Assembly (NCBI GenBank): GCA_964441755.1
Contig: CAYTVG010000001.1
Location: 496,001 to 560,000 of the forward strand
Length of the DNA stretch: 64,000 bases
From: JAUMBM01 sp964441755
GTDB taxonomy: Bacteria; Bacteroidota; Bacteroidia; Chitinophagales; Saprospiraceae
Direction of reading: 5' to 3'
This document shows, piece by piece, positions 1-7,087 of the stretch; position 1 is the stretch's first letter; each line of letters starts with the position of its first letter. The notes under the pieces were generated by a model that was given only the letters and a program-made list of their open reading frames with translations, had not been told where the DNA came from and ran no database searches. Both the position numbers and the translations under genes were made by a program.

Positions 1-603
1 ATCCTGGTAGGTACCCGGCTGGTTGAGCTCGTGCGTACTCAGGCCCGTACCTGCGGCAGGGCTGTAAGGCTGTATGGTGTAGCCTTTGTACAAATACCCC
101 TTGTCGTAGAGACGCTTGAGCAAAAACCATACCGTCTCTATATACTCATTGTGGAAGGTCACGTAAGGATGCTCGAGGTCAACCCAGTAACCCATCAGGT
201 GGGTGAGCCGGTCCCATACATCTTTATAGCGCATGACCGTCGACCGGCACGCCTGGTTGTACTCGTCGACCGTGATTTTGTGGCCAATGTCCTCTTTGGT
301 GATACCCAACTCTTTTTCCACCTGCAGCTCTATGGGCAGGCCATGGGTATCCCAGCCACCTTTGCGCTCTACCCGCCTGCCTTTCAGCGTCTGGTAGCGG
401 CAAAAAACATCCTTGACGGTGCGCGCCATCACGTGGTGAATGCCGGGCATACCGTTGGCAGAGGGCGGCCCTTCGTAAAAAACAAAGCTGTTGGCAGCAT
501 CCCGCTGCGCAATGCTGCGCTCAAAAACGGATGCAGATTCCCAAAACTGAAGAATTTCCCTGTCTATACCGGGAAGATCGAGTTGTTTGTATTCCTTGTA
601 CAT
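1..603 (-). CDS. ileS: isoleucyl-tRNA synthetase, N-terminal part (cut by window edge)
   Basis: This is the first 201 codons of a class I aminoacyl-tRNA synthetase, read leftward off the window edge. It begins MYKEYKQLDLPGIDREILQF. The class I HIGH-type signature appears as GIHH near residue 57, within GPPSANGMPGIHH, followed by VKDVFCRYQTLKGRRVERKGGWDTHGLP, typical of IleS rather than ValS or LeuS. The enzyme charges tRNA-Ile with isoleucine in the cytoplasm. The start is the ATG at 601-603. A -7-like TAACTTTG lies about 35 bases upstream (complement of 637-644), without a clear -33 element. The catalytic KMSKS half, editing domain and anticodon domain lie outside the window, so only the family is certain. 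Confidence 0.96.
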   Translation of the reverse strand, partial: MYKEYKQLDLPGIDREILQFWESASVFERSIAQRDAANSFVFYEGPPSANGMPGIHHVMARTVKDVFCRYQTLKGRRVERKGGWDTHGLPIELQVEKELGITKEDIGHKITVDEYNQACRSTVMRYKDVWDRLTHLMGYWVDLEHPYVTFHNEYIETVWFLLKRLYDKGYLYKGYTIQPYSPAAGTGLSTHELNQPGTYQD

Positions 604-730
604 GCCTGTATAGCTGTTTTTCGCCTTTTGGCGGCACAAAGTTAATACAAATTGGCCTGCATGCACAGGGTTTTGTGCCGCTTTGCGCAGCGGCACATAT
701 TTTGCCGGAGGCTGGCGTAAAAATCCCTTC

Positions 731-754
731 GAGCGGCATTAGCCGCTCAAAAAT
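731..754. repeat. small hairpin element, copy 1
   Basis: GAGCGGC (731-737) and GCCGCTC (742-748) form a perfect 7-bp stem around ATTA and are followed by AAAAAT. The 14-mer AGCCGCTCAAAAAT recurs exactly at 20330-20343, where it follows a near-identical stem. It lies between the start of ileS and the end of the ABC permease, both transcribed leftward, so it may help terminate permease transcription. A dispersed hairpin family is the alternative. Confidence 0.5.
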
Positions 755-770
755 CCTTGCAGGCGGCTAT

Positions 771-930
771 GCCCCTGCCCGCTTTTTACGCCTGCGGCCA
801 AAAGCCCCTGCCTGCTTTTTACGCCTGCGGCCAAAAGCCCCTGCCTGCTTTTGCGCCTACGGCAAAAAAGCCCCTGCCTGCTTTTGCGCCTACGGCCAAA
901 AGCCCCTGCCCGCTTTTGCGCCTTTGAAGG
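771..930. repeat. five ~33-bp tandem repeats with internal dyads
   Basis: Five degenerate units begin with GCCCCTGCC at 771, 804, 837, 870 and 902, so the period is 33, 33, 33 and 32 bases. Units run roughly AAAAGCCCCTGCC-TGCTTTT-(T)(A/G)CGCCT(G/A)CGGCC. The segment AAAAGC-N8-GCTTTT in each is an inverted repeat, so the array could fold into a row of short hairpins. Because 33 is a multiple of three, several frames stay open through it, but no frame has a plausible protein context. It occupies the 373-base gap (604-976) between ileS and the last gene of the exporter operon. No spacers separate the units, so it is not CRISPR. Confidence 0.75.
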
Positions 931-976
931 CGCCCGGCCACCGCCGCAGACGGCGCCCGCGGCGCAACCCCGGCAC

Positions 977-2098
977 CTATTGCAGCGTCTTCCGGTAGTT
1001 CCACACCGCCCAGCTGTTGAAAAATATGCCAAACAAACCCATCGCCCCCAACTGCGGCCACATGTCCGACAGCTTGCTCTCCTTGAGGGCAATCATACGG
1101 ATGGTTTCCACAAAATAAGTAGGCGGATTGAAGGCTGCCAGCCACTGTGCCCAGCCGGGCATCGATTCGACCGGCGTATACAGGCCGCTCATGAGCACGA
1201 AAATCATGACGGCAAAAAAACTCATCAGACTCGCCTGCTGCTGTGTATCTGCATAGGTAGATATCAACAGCCCAATGCCCAACACGCCGGGCAGGTATAC
1301 AGCCGACACCGCAAACAAGGTCAACAGGCTGCCCCGGGGCCATACACCAAAAAACAGGTAGCCTACCACCAGCCCCACGCCCAGTACCACCAGCCCCAGC
1401 ACCCAAAAAGGAATCAGCTTCCCCAGTATGAAATCGCGCTTGCTGATGGGCGTCACATTGAGCTGTTCGATGGTGCCCACCTCTTTCTCCCGCACAATAT
1501 TGAGCGCCGTCAGGAAAGAGCCTACCATGGTCACCAATATGGCCAGTATGCCCGGCACCATAAAAGCTTTATAGTTGAAAAAGGGGTTGAACAAAAACAG
1601 CGGCTCAGTATGGATGACAGGCAGCGGCAACAGGCGGGTATCTCCCAGCACAGCCGACCGCTGCGCTTGTATGAAGGTGCGCAGAATGGCTGCCGCATAG
1701 GCACCCCCCAGACTGCCGCGCACGCCATTGGCTGCATTGGCGCTCAGCGAAAATACAGGCTTTTCGTCCCGCAGTAGCTGTCGCTCAAAACCAGCAGGGA
1801 TCTCAAGGATCACATCTGCTGCATCTTTCTCCACTACCGCCAGCGCTTCAGCGTAAGTACCGGCGTACTCACTGATGCGAAAGTAGTTGGAGGCAGCCAA
1901 CTGCCGTACCAGCCGCCCCGACAGCTCCGAACGATCATTGTCTACAACGGCCAGGTAAATGTTCTTAACTTCATAGTCTGCAGCCAACGGCAATAGCAGC
2001 AGCTGCATGATCGGGACAACAAAGATGATGCGCAGTATGGCCGGATCACGGAAGATCTGGATGAATTCTTTTCGCAGGACAACTAGCAGTACTTTCAT
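977..2098 (-). CDS. ABC-2 type permease, YbhR-like (373 aa)
   Basis: This is an integral membrane subunit of an ABC exporter. One N-terminal membrane segment (about residues 21-40) is followed by a large extracytoplasmic domain (about 42-175) and five or so further segments. The conserved ABC-2 cytoplasmic loop NIVREKEVGTIEQLNVTPIS lies near residue 200. This topology matches YhhJ/YbhR/YbhS permeases, which work with a HlyD-like adaptor. It is the last gene of a leftward operon, 51 bases after the other permease, and the two differ enough to act as a heterodimer. The substrate is unknown; E. coli YbhFSR has been linked to drugs and cations, which need not apply here. The tandem repeat array and hairpin follow its stop codon. 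Confidence 0.9.
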   Translation of the reverse strand: MKVLLVVLRKEFIQIFRDPAILRIIFVVPIMQLLLLPLAADYEVKNIYLAVVDNDRSELSGRLVRQLAASNYFRISEYAGTYAEALAVVEKDAADVILEIPAGFERQLLRDEKPVFSLSANAANGVRGSLGGAYAAAILRTFIQAQRSAVLGDTRLLPLPVIHTEPLFLFNPFFNYKAFMVPGILAILVTMVGSFLTALNIVREKEVGTIEQLNVTPISKRDFILGKLIPFWVLGLVVLGVGLVVGYLFFGVWPRGSLLTLFAVSAVYLPGVLGIGLLISTYADTQQQASLMSFFAVMIFVLMSGLYTPVESMPGWAQWLAAFNPPTYFVETIRMIALKESKLSDMWPQLGAMGLFGIFFNSWAVWNYRKTLQ

Positions 2099-2149
2099 GG
2101 CATGGGTTGCTGTGGGGGGGGGTAAAAAAAATGCACACAGGCTTACAGG

Positions 2150-3256
2150 CTACTCCAGCCGGAGCTTGAACCGCCGCACGCTGATGGCCAAAAACAGGGC
2201 AGCCATGCCCGCCAACACCAGCGCATCGCGCCAGACAGCCGACCACCCCAGCCCCTTGATCATAATGTCCCGCACCAAATGGAAAAACCAGCGCGCCGGC
2301 ACTACATGGGAAATGACCTGCATCGGCCGCGGCATATTCTCAATCGGAAACATAAATCCGCTGAATAGCAGCGTCGGCAGCATCAGCCCGATGAGCGAGA
2401 CAAACAGGGCCACCTGCTGGGAGTCGGTGATGGTAGAAATCAGCAATCCCAAAGCCAAAGAGCTGATCAGGTATATGCCGCACACGAGCAGCAGCAGCAC
2501 CAGCGATCCCCGCAGGGGTACTTCCAGCAGGTAATAACTAAGCAGCAGGATATTGGCGAGGTTTACAAAGGAGATCAGCAGGTAGGGGATCATCTTCGAC
2601 AGTGCAATCGCCAGCGGCTCGGCCGGCGATACCAACATGACCTCCATGGTGCCCAGTTCTTTTTCCCGCACAATAGCAACAGCGGTCATCATGGCGCTGA
2701 TGAGCATCAAGATGAGGGTCATAACGCCCGGTACAAAAGTAAAAGCGCTCTTGAGCAGGGGATTGTACAGCATTCGCGTCTCTATGCCTATGGGAAAAGG
2801 GAGGCTGGCCAGCCCCTGGAGCTGCTGCTGGTAGTCGTTGATGATGGCGGTCGCATAGGTGTTGAGGCTGCTGCCCAGATTGGGGTCGGAGGCGTCGGCC
2901 ATCAACTGCACCCGTGCCGGCTCACCGCGCAGCAGGGCCTGCTCAAAATCAACAGGAAAGATGACTGCCAACTGAATTTCATTGCGCCGAAAATAGCGAT
3001 GCCCTTCGGGCAGGTCATTCAGGTTATGCACAAAAGACAGGTAGGGGCTGGCATCGAGCTGCCGGATGATAGCGGCAGCATGGCTGCTGCCCGACTGGTC
3101 GAGTACAGCAAACGGCGCTTCGCGGATCTCATTGCTCAGCGCAAAGCCAAAAATGATCATCTGCACAATCGGTAGTCCAATCAAAAAGGAAAGCGAACGC
3201 CAGTCGCGGCCGATGTGCTGAAATTCTTTGCGTGCAAAGGTGAAAATCTGAAACAT
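2150..3256 (-). CDS. ABC-2 type permease, YbhS-like (368 aa)
   Basis: This is the second permease of the exporter. It has the same plan: a membrane segment near residues 21-40, an extracytoplasmic domain to about 165, then a multi-pass C-terminal half opening with AIVREKELGTMEVMLVSP. MFPIENMPRPMQ near residue 300 is the usual loop before the last segments. It starts 25 bases after the ATPase stop and precedes the YbhR-like permease, the same order as ybhF-ybhS-ybhR in E. coli. The family assignment is firm, the substrate is not. Nothing in the sequence suggests truncation. Confidence 0.9.
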   Translation of the reverse strand: MFQIFTFARKEFQHIGRDWRSLSFLIGLPIVQMIIFGFALSNEIREAPFAVLDQSGSSHAAAIIRQLDASPYLSFVHNLNDLPEGHRYFRRNEIQLAVIFPVDFEQALLRGEPARVQLMADASDPNLGSSLNTYATAIINDYQQQLQGLASLPFPIGIETRMLYNPLLKSAFTFVPGVMTLILMLISAMMTAVAIVREKELGTMEVMLVSPAEPLAIALSKMIPYLLISFVNLANILLLSYYLLEVPLRGSLVLLLLVCGIYLISSLALGLLISTITDSQQVALFVSLIGLMLPTLLFSGFMFPIENMPRPMQVISHVVPARWFFHLVRDIMIKGLGWSAVWRDALVLAGMAALFLAISVRRFKLRLE

Positions 3257-3281
3257 ACCTGCTGCGTTGTGGGGTCAGTAA

Positions 3282-4019
3282 TTATAGGATGCTGGTGCCG
3301 CGGGCGAGAACCTGAAACACGCCGTCAATGCTGGACTGTCCATAGGCGGTTTTGATTTCGGCAGGGGTGCCCATAGCTCTGATCTCTCCGTCCACCATGA
3401 TCGACAATCGCTGGCAGTACGATGCTTCGTCCATATAGTGAGTGGTGACAAATACCGTGGCGCCAGCGGCCGCGGTGGCATAGATCATCTCCCAAAACTG
3501 TCGGCGCGTTATGGGATCTACCCCACCCGTTGGCTCGTCCAAAAAAAGTATGGCGGGCTCGTGCAGCAGTGCCAGTGAAAAGGATAATTTTTGGCGCCAG
3601 CCTAAAGGCAGCGCCTTCACGGGTTTGTGGGCTTCGCTGCTGAGCTGCAGGCGGTCGAGCATTTCTGCTGACTTGCGGGCTATGTCGGCTCTCGACAAGC
3701 CATAAATACCGCCGAAGAAGCGAATGTTTTCGAGTGGGCTCAGGTCCTCGTAGAGCGAAAATCGCTGGCTCATGTACCCAATGTGGCGCTTGATGTCTTC
3801 TGCCTGGGTATACACATCAAAGCCGGCCACCCGCGCATAGCCGCTGCTGGGCGTGAGCAGGCCGGTGAGCATTCGCATGGCGGTCGTTTTGCCGGCACCA
3901 TTGGCGCCCAGAAAGCCAAAAATTTCGCCTGCTTCCAGGCTGAAAGTGATGCCTTTGACGGCCGTAAATGAGCCAAATTTGCGGGTCAGATCGCGAACTT
4001 CTATGGCCGGGGTTTGCAT
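3282..4019 (-). CDS. ABC transporter ATPase, second YbhF half (245 aa)
   Basis: A stand-alone nucleotide-binding domain that powers the exporter. Walker A is GANGAGKTT near residues 38-46, the Q-loop is at YMSQRFSLYEDLS, and Walker B with the catalytic glutamate is ILFLDEPTGGVDP. The signature reads ALPLGWRQKL instead of canonical LSGGQ. Deviating signatures occur in this family, so the site pairing with the partner ATPase may be asymmetric. It lies 12 bases after the other ATPase. In E. coli YbhF both ATPase domains are one chain; here they are two genes. At 245 residues it lacks the C-terminal extension of its partner. Confidence 0.92.
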   Translation of the reverse strand: MQTPAIEVRDLTRKFGSFTAVKGITFSLEAGEIFGFLGANGAGKTTAMRMLTGLLTPSSGYARVAGFDVYTQAEDIKRHIGYMSQRFSLYEDLSPLENIRFFGGIYGLSRADIARKSAEMLDRLQLSSEAHKPVKALPLGWRQKLSFSLALLHEPAILFLDEPTGGVDPITRRQFWEMIYATAAAGATVFVTTHYMDEASYCQRLSIMVDGEIRAMGTPAEIKTAYGQSSIDGVFQVLARGTSIL

Positions 4020-4031
4020 ATTGAGCTCATT

Positions 4032-4961
4032 TTATGGTTGGACAGGCACGGTCATGCGTGCCATGAATATGTCTTCAATGTCGGGTGTAATGCGCTCATA
4101 GCTGAAATCGCCAAAGCCTTCGCCTTCGAGATAGGTAGTCAGTGCCGCCCAGGCACTGTCGTCATCGCCTACCAGCCCCAGGTGGTGCGCTTCACCGAAG
4201 GGGTACACGCTCTCTACGGCAGGATGCCGGCGGAGCGCCAACAGCAAAGGATACATACGGGCATGGCTGATGCGCCAGCGTTTATGCGGAAACTGGCTCA
4301 CAATGTGCGCCGGACTGTCGACCGCCAACAATCGGCCGCCTTGCAGCAAGGCTACCCGGTCGCACAGACTGGCTTCATTCATGTAGGGAGTCGACACAAC
4401 AATCGTGATCCCCTGAGAGCGGATGCGTTGCAGCATTTCCCAGAACTCCTTGCGGGAGACCGCATCGATGCCGGTCGTCGGCTCGTCCAGCAACAGTACC
4501 TGCGGCCGGTGAATCAGGGCGCAACTGAGGGCAAGTTTCTGCTTCATGCCGCCCGAAAGAGCTCCTGCAAGCCGATCAGAGAAAGGCTCCAGCTGCACAA
4601 ATACATCGCGTATGAGGTCGTAATTGGCCTGTATGGAAGTGTTGAAGAGTTTGGCAAAAAATGACAGATTCTCATGTACACTCAGGTCCTGATAAAGCGA
4701 AAAGCGTCCGGGCATGTAGCCGATGTTGCGGCGTATTTCCCGAAAACCGCTCACCACATCCCATGGCCCCAGCTGGCAGCTGCCGCTGTCCGGCAGCAGC
4801 AGGGTGGCCAGTATGCGCAGCAGGCTGGTCTTGCCGGCGCCATCGGGGCCAATGATGCCGAAGAGTTCCCCGGGATGAATATGCAGACTGATACCCTCCA
4901 GAGCAAGGGTTCGGCCCTTGTCGTAGGTCTTGCGAAGTTGGTTGATGGTAATACCTGCCAT
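4032..4961 (-). CDS. ABC transporter ATPase, first YbhF half (309 aa)
   Basis: This nucleotide-binding subunit has complete motifs: Walker A GPDGAGKTS near residue 38, signature LSGGMKQKL near 136, Walker B VLLLDEPTTGID, and an H-loop region in which STPYMNEAS replaces the usual histidine with tyrosine. About 70 residues follow the ATPase core, an extension often seen in the N-terminal half of YbhF-type double ATPases. It is the first ATPase gene after the adaptor (30 bases), with the second ATPase 12 bases downstream, so the two are presumably co-translated and form the heterodimer that drives the two permeases. The lost H-loop histidine, if real, would make one site less active. Confidence 0.91.
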   Translation of the reverse strand: MAGITINQLRKTYDKGRTLALEGISLHIHPGELFGIIGPDGAGKTSLLRILATLLLPDSGSCQLGPWDVVSGFREIRRNIGYMPGRFSLYQDLSVHENLSFFAKLFNTSIQANYDLIRDVFVQLEPFSDRLAGALSGGMKQKLALSCALIHRPQVLLLDEPTTGIDAVSRKEFWEMLQRIRSQGITIVVSTPYMNEASLCDRVALLQGGRLLAVDSPAHIVSQFPHKRWRISHARMYPLLLALRRHPAVESVYPFGEAHHLGLVGDDDSAWAALTTYLEGEGFGDFSYERITPDIEDIFMARMTVPVQP

Positions 4962-4991
4962 GTTGCGACGGATGTTTATAAAAAGGATTGT

Positions 4992-5972
4992 TCAGAGCCG
5001 CAACTCACCATACATGCCTATCTTGAGGTAGCCGTCCTTATTGGGGACCCGTACTTTGAGCGCGTACACCTGATTGGCGCGTTCATCTTTGGTAAGGATG
5101 GTGCGTGGCGTAAATTCGGCACTGGCAGAAATCCAGTAGATTTCGCCTGTATAGGACCGAAATCCACCCTGACCATCGTCTACAGCTACTTGTACGCGCT
5201 GGCCCAGCTTGACGGATGCAAGCTGGCTGCCGCTCACATAGGCGCGCAGATTCAGGTTGCGCAGGTCGGCAATTTTGTAGAGCGCCTTGCCCGGGGCGGT
5301 CATTTCACCGGCATGTGCATACGTTGTCAGCACGGTACCTTCAATAGGGTTGATGATACGGCTGCGGGCAATCTGTTCTTCTACCTGCCGGATGCGCTGA
5401 GCGTTAGGGCCTCGTTCGCTGAGGATAGCCCGGTTTTGCTGGTGTTCCTGCTCGCGCTGAGCAACTATCTGGCTGCTGATGACATCCAGCTGTGCAATCG
5501 CGGCGGCCAGCTGTTCCTGCTGACTGCGATACTGTCCGATGATGTCATCGAGCTGTTTGGCCGGCGCCGCTTCAGCGGCTACCAGCTTTTCAAACCGCTC
5601 CTTTTCACCTGACAGCCATTCCAGCTGGGCCTGTTGTGCTGCGATGAGCCTGCGCTGTACCTGCAGTTGCTGTGCGAGCACCTCAATCTGTGGGCGACTG
5701 TCGAGGCGCCGTTCATCCAGTGCTGCGTCTGCTGCGCGAAGTTGGGCCTGCTGTAACTGTAACAATTCCGCATCGATGCTGCCAACGGTGTCGTTGCGCG
5801 ACAACAGGTCGCCTTCCCGCAACTCGAATGTAAGGATGCGACCGGCTGCTTCGGCAGAGACGATGACTTCTTCCGCCTCAAAAGCCCCCGAGGCATCGGC
5901 GGGGGCAGACGCCTGCTTACAGCTGCTGAGCTGAAACAGTATAACGATGAAAAGCAAGTAGCGGACTTTCAT
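4992..5972 (-). CDS. HlyD/YbhG-like membrane fusion lipoprotein
   Basis: This is the periplasmic adaptor that joins the ABC-2 exporter to an outer-membrane channel. From the chosen ATG at 5972 it begins MKVRYLLFIVILFQLSSCKQ, a signal peptide with lipobox LSSC (Cys18), so it is probably a lipoprotein. A split biotinyl-lipoyl-like domain flanks a long Q-, E- and L-rich coiled coil (about residues 75-190), and GTVLTTYAHAGEMTAPGKALYKIADLRNL is the typical HlyD return strand. An in-frame ATG at 6029 would bury the signal sequence and is rejected. It follows the TetR gene by 190 bases and leads into the ATPase genes. No TolC-type gene is present in the window. Confidence 0.9.
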   Translation of the reverse strand: MKVRYLLFIVILFQLSSCKQASAPADASGAFEAEEVIVSAEAAGRILTFELREGDLLSRNDTVGSIDAELLQLQQAQLRAADAALDERRLDSRPQIEVLAQQLQVQRRLIAAQQAQLEWLSGEKERFEKLVAAEAAPAKQLDDIIGQYRSQQEQLAAAIAQLDVISSQIVAQREQEHQQNRAILSERGPNAQRIRQVEEQIARSRIINPIEGTVLTTYAHAGEMTAPGKALYKIADLRNLNLRAYVSGSQLASVKLGQRVQVAVDDGQGGFRSYTGEIYWISASAEFTPRTILTKDERANQVYALKVRVPNKDGYLKIGMYGELRL

Positions 5973-6092
5973 AGTTGGATATAAACATAAAGTGAAAAAT
6001 TTGTCGACCGATATACAGGGTTTTGGCAACTTAATGGGTCAGTGGAACCAGGCTGCGGGCTTTTGGGTACTCCATCACAAGATTTGTTCGTA

Positions 6093-6112
6093 TGGTTTAA
6101 TTTTTTGGTTAA
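6093..6112. promoter_or_regulatory. two TGGTTAA-type half-sites before the adaptor gene
   Basis: TGGTTTAA (6093-6100) and TTGGTTAA (6105-6112) lie as direct repeats in the 190-base gap between the TetR gene and the adaptor gene. They match the arm of the dyad found in front of the TetR gene (TGGTTAA at 6795-6801). A second, weaker contact point for the same repressor is possible. The region is AT-rich, so chance similarity cannot be excluded. Confidence 0.35.
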
Positions 6113-6162
6113 TATTGGGATAAAAAATTTTCAGCATGCGCTCGCTTAAGCAACCTGCATCA

Positions 6163-6780
6163 TCACTGTGTTAATGCCTGGCGTACGAATGCACAAACTT
6201 CTTGCTTGCGTTGCTCTATGAGCTGTTCAAACTGGAGCTCATCCAGCCGCATAACGCGCATGGCCATGGGGCGGGCCATAAACGGGAAAATACACATCGA
6301 CATGATATTGAGCAAAATGTGAAAGGGCTGCACGGGGCGAATCTCTCCGCTGCCGGTGGCCAGCGCGATTTGCAGCATAAACTGCTGTATGTAAGCGAAG
6401 TCTTGCTGTTTTTTCTGCAAAATTTCAAGCAGCCTGCCGTCGGGATTGGTGCGCAACTCTGTGAGTACAAAGAGGGGCAAATCCGGATTTTGCTTCACAA
6501 AATCAATGTAGCTGTGTATAAACCGGTCTATCTTATCCAAAATGGGTGCTTCGCTGACAACAATAGCCTTGACTTCAGGGATTAGCTGCCGGCTCATCAG
6601 CGTGAAAACTTCCTCAAAAAGAGTCTCTTTGTTGCGAAAGTAGTAGTGGAGCAATGCTTTGTTGATGCCTGCCCGCTCTGCAATGGAGGCCGTACGGGCA
6701 CCTGCAAAGCCTTTCTCCAGGAATTCCTGCTGCGCTGCCTGTAAAATCCGCGCTTCTGTTGTGTTAATCTCTTCGGACAT
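6163..6780 (-). CDS. TetR-family transcriptional regulator (CecR-like position)
   Basis: This 205-residue repressor has an N-terminal helix-turn-helix: TEARILQAAQQEFLEKGFAGARTASIAERAGINKALLHYYFRNKETLFEEV (about residues 8-58), the classic TetR DNA-binding domain. The C-terminal part is the ligand/dimer domain. The ATG at 6778-6780 is chosen because it gives a normal TetR N-terminus; an upstream in-frame ATG at 6840 would include the promoter and operator. It heads the exporter operon, like CecR before ybhGFSR, and probably controls itself and the exporter through the dyad at 6786-6801. The effector is unknown. Confidence 0.92.
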   Translation of the reverse strand: MSEEINTTEARILQAAQQEFLEKGFAGARTASIAERAGINKALLHYYFRNKETLFEEVFTLMSRQLIPEVKAIVVSEAPILDKIDRFIHSYIDFVKQNPDLPLFVLTELRTNPDGRLLEILQKKQQDFAYIQQFMLQIALATGSGEIRPVQPFHILLNIMSMCIFPFMARPMAMRVMRLDELQFEQLIEQRKQEVCAFVRQALTQ

Positions 6781-6785
6781 TGTTT

Positions 6786-6801
6786 TTAACCAAATGGTTA
6801 A
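6786..6801. promoter_or_regulatory. likely TetR operator (16-bp dyad)
   Basis: TTAACCA (6786-6792) and TGGTTAA (6795-6801) form a perfect inverted repeat with a 2-base centre. It sits directly between the -7 element (6804-6811) and the start codon (6780) of the TetR gene, an ideal place for autorepression. Size and symmetry fit TetR-family operators. Related half-sites recur at 6093-6112 in front of the adaptor gene. Confidence 0.65.
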
Positions 6802-6803
6802 TG

Positions 6804-6835
6804 CAAAGGTAGTGCCTTCCTTTCGTAAAGTCAAA
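6804..6835 (-). promoter_or_regulatory. Bacteroidota-type promoter of the exporter operon
   Basis: On the minus strand TTTG (6835-6832) is followed after 20 bases by TACCTTTG (6811-6804), matching the Bacteroidota -33 TTTG / -7 TAnnTTTG consensus. The same spacing appears in the promoter at 35550-35581. Transcription would begin just upstream of or within the operator. Confidence 0.65.
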
Positions 6836-6881
6836 TCCATCAGGAATGTTTTTTGTCATTGACCTCAAAAACAATTGACAG

Positions 6882-6986
6882 TTATCCACGGATATTATCG
6901 ACTGTCAGGCGTTATATAGGGTGTGGACAAGTTTTTGCCTGAGATGGTCTGCTTGGGTGAAGAAGCTGTCAGGTGTTATTAGGTGG
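6882..6986. other. DnaA-box-like 9-mers and an imperfect direct repeat
   Basis: The ~300-base gap upstream of the haloperoxidase gene holds TTATCCACG (6882-6890) and, in opposite orientation, TGTGGACAA (6922-6930), each one mismatch from the DnaA box TTATCCACA. An imperfect repeat CTGTCAGG(C/T)GTTAT occurs at 6902 and 6965, 63 bases apart. No replication gene or AT-rich unwinding region is nearby, so an origin is unlikely; regulator sites or chance are better explanations. Confidence 0.3.
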
Positions 6987-7087
6987 TGTGAATTGTGGCT
7001 GTAGCGTGTAGCTGTTGTATTGGCCAGGTATGATGTACTGTGTCAGTTCACATCCGATTACATTACCAAAACCATATCTGTCATTGT

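Noticed and set aside
31..645. A 204-codon open frame on the plus strand over the ileS region
   Set aside because: It is antisense to a clear IleS N-terminus and has no recognisable protein signature.
771..930. CRISPR array
   Set aside because: The repeats abut without spacers, units vary, and no cas gene is in the window.
739..1406. Open frames over the tandem repeats and the end of the ABC permease, on both strands
   Set aside because: They are kept open by the 33-base repeat period; they overlap the permease and lack any domain or signal.
6882..6930. Replication origin at DnaA-box-like sequences
   Set aside because: Only two imperfect boxes, no AT-rich unwinding region and no dnaA, dnaN or parAB nearby.
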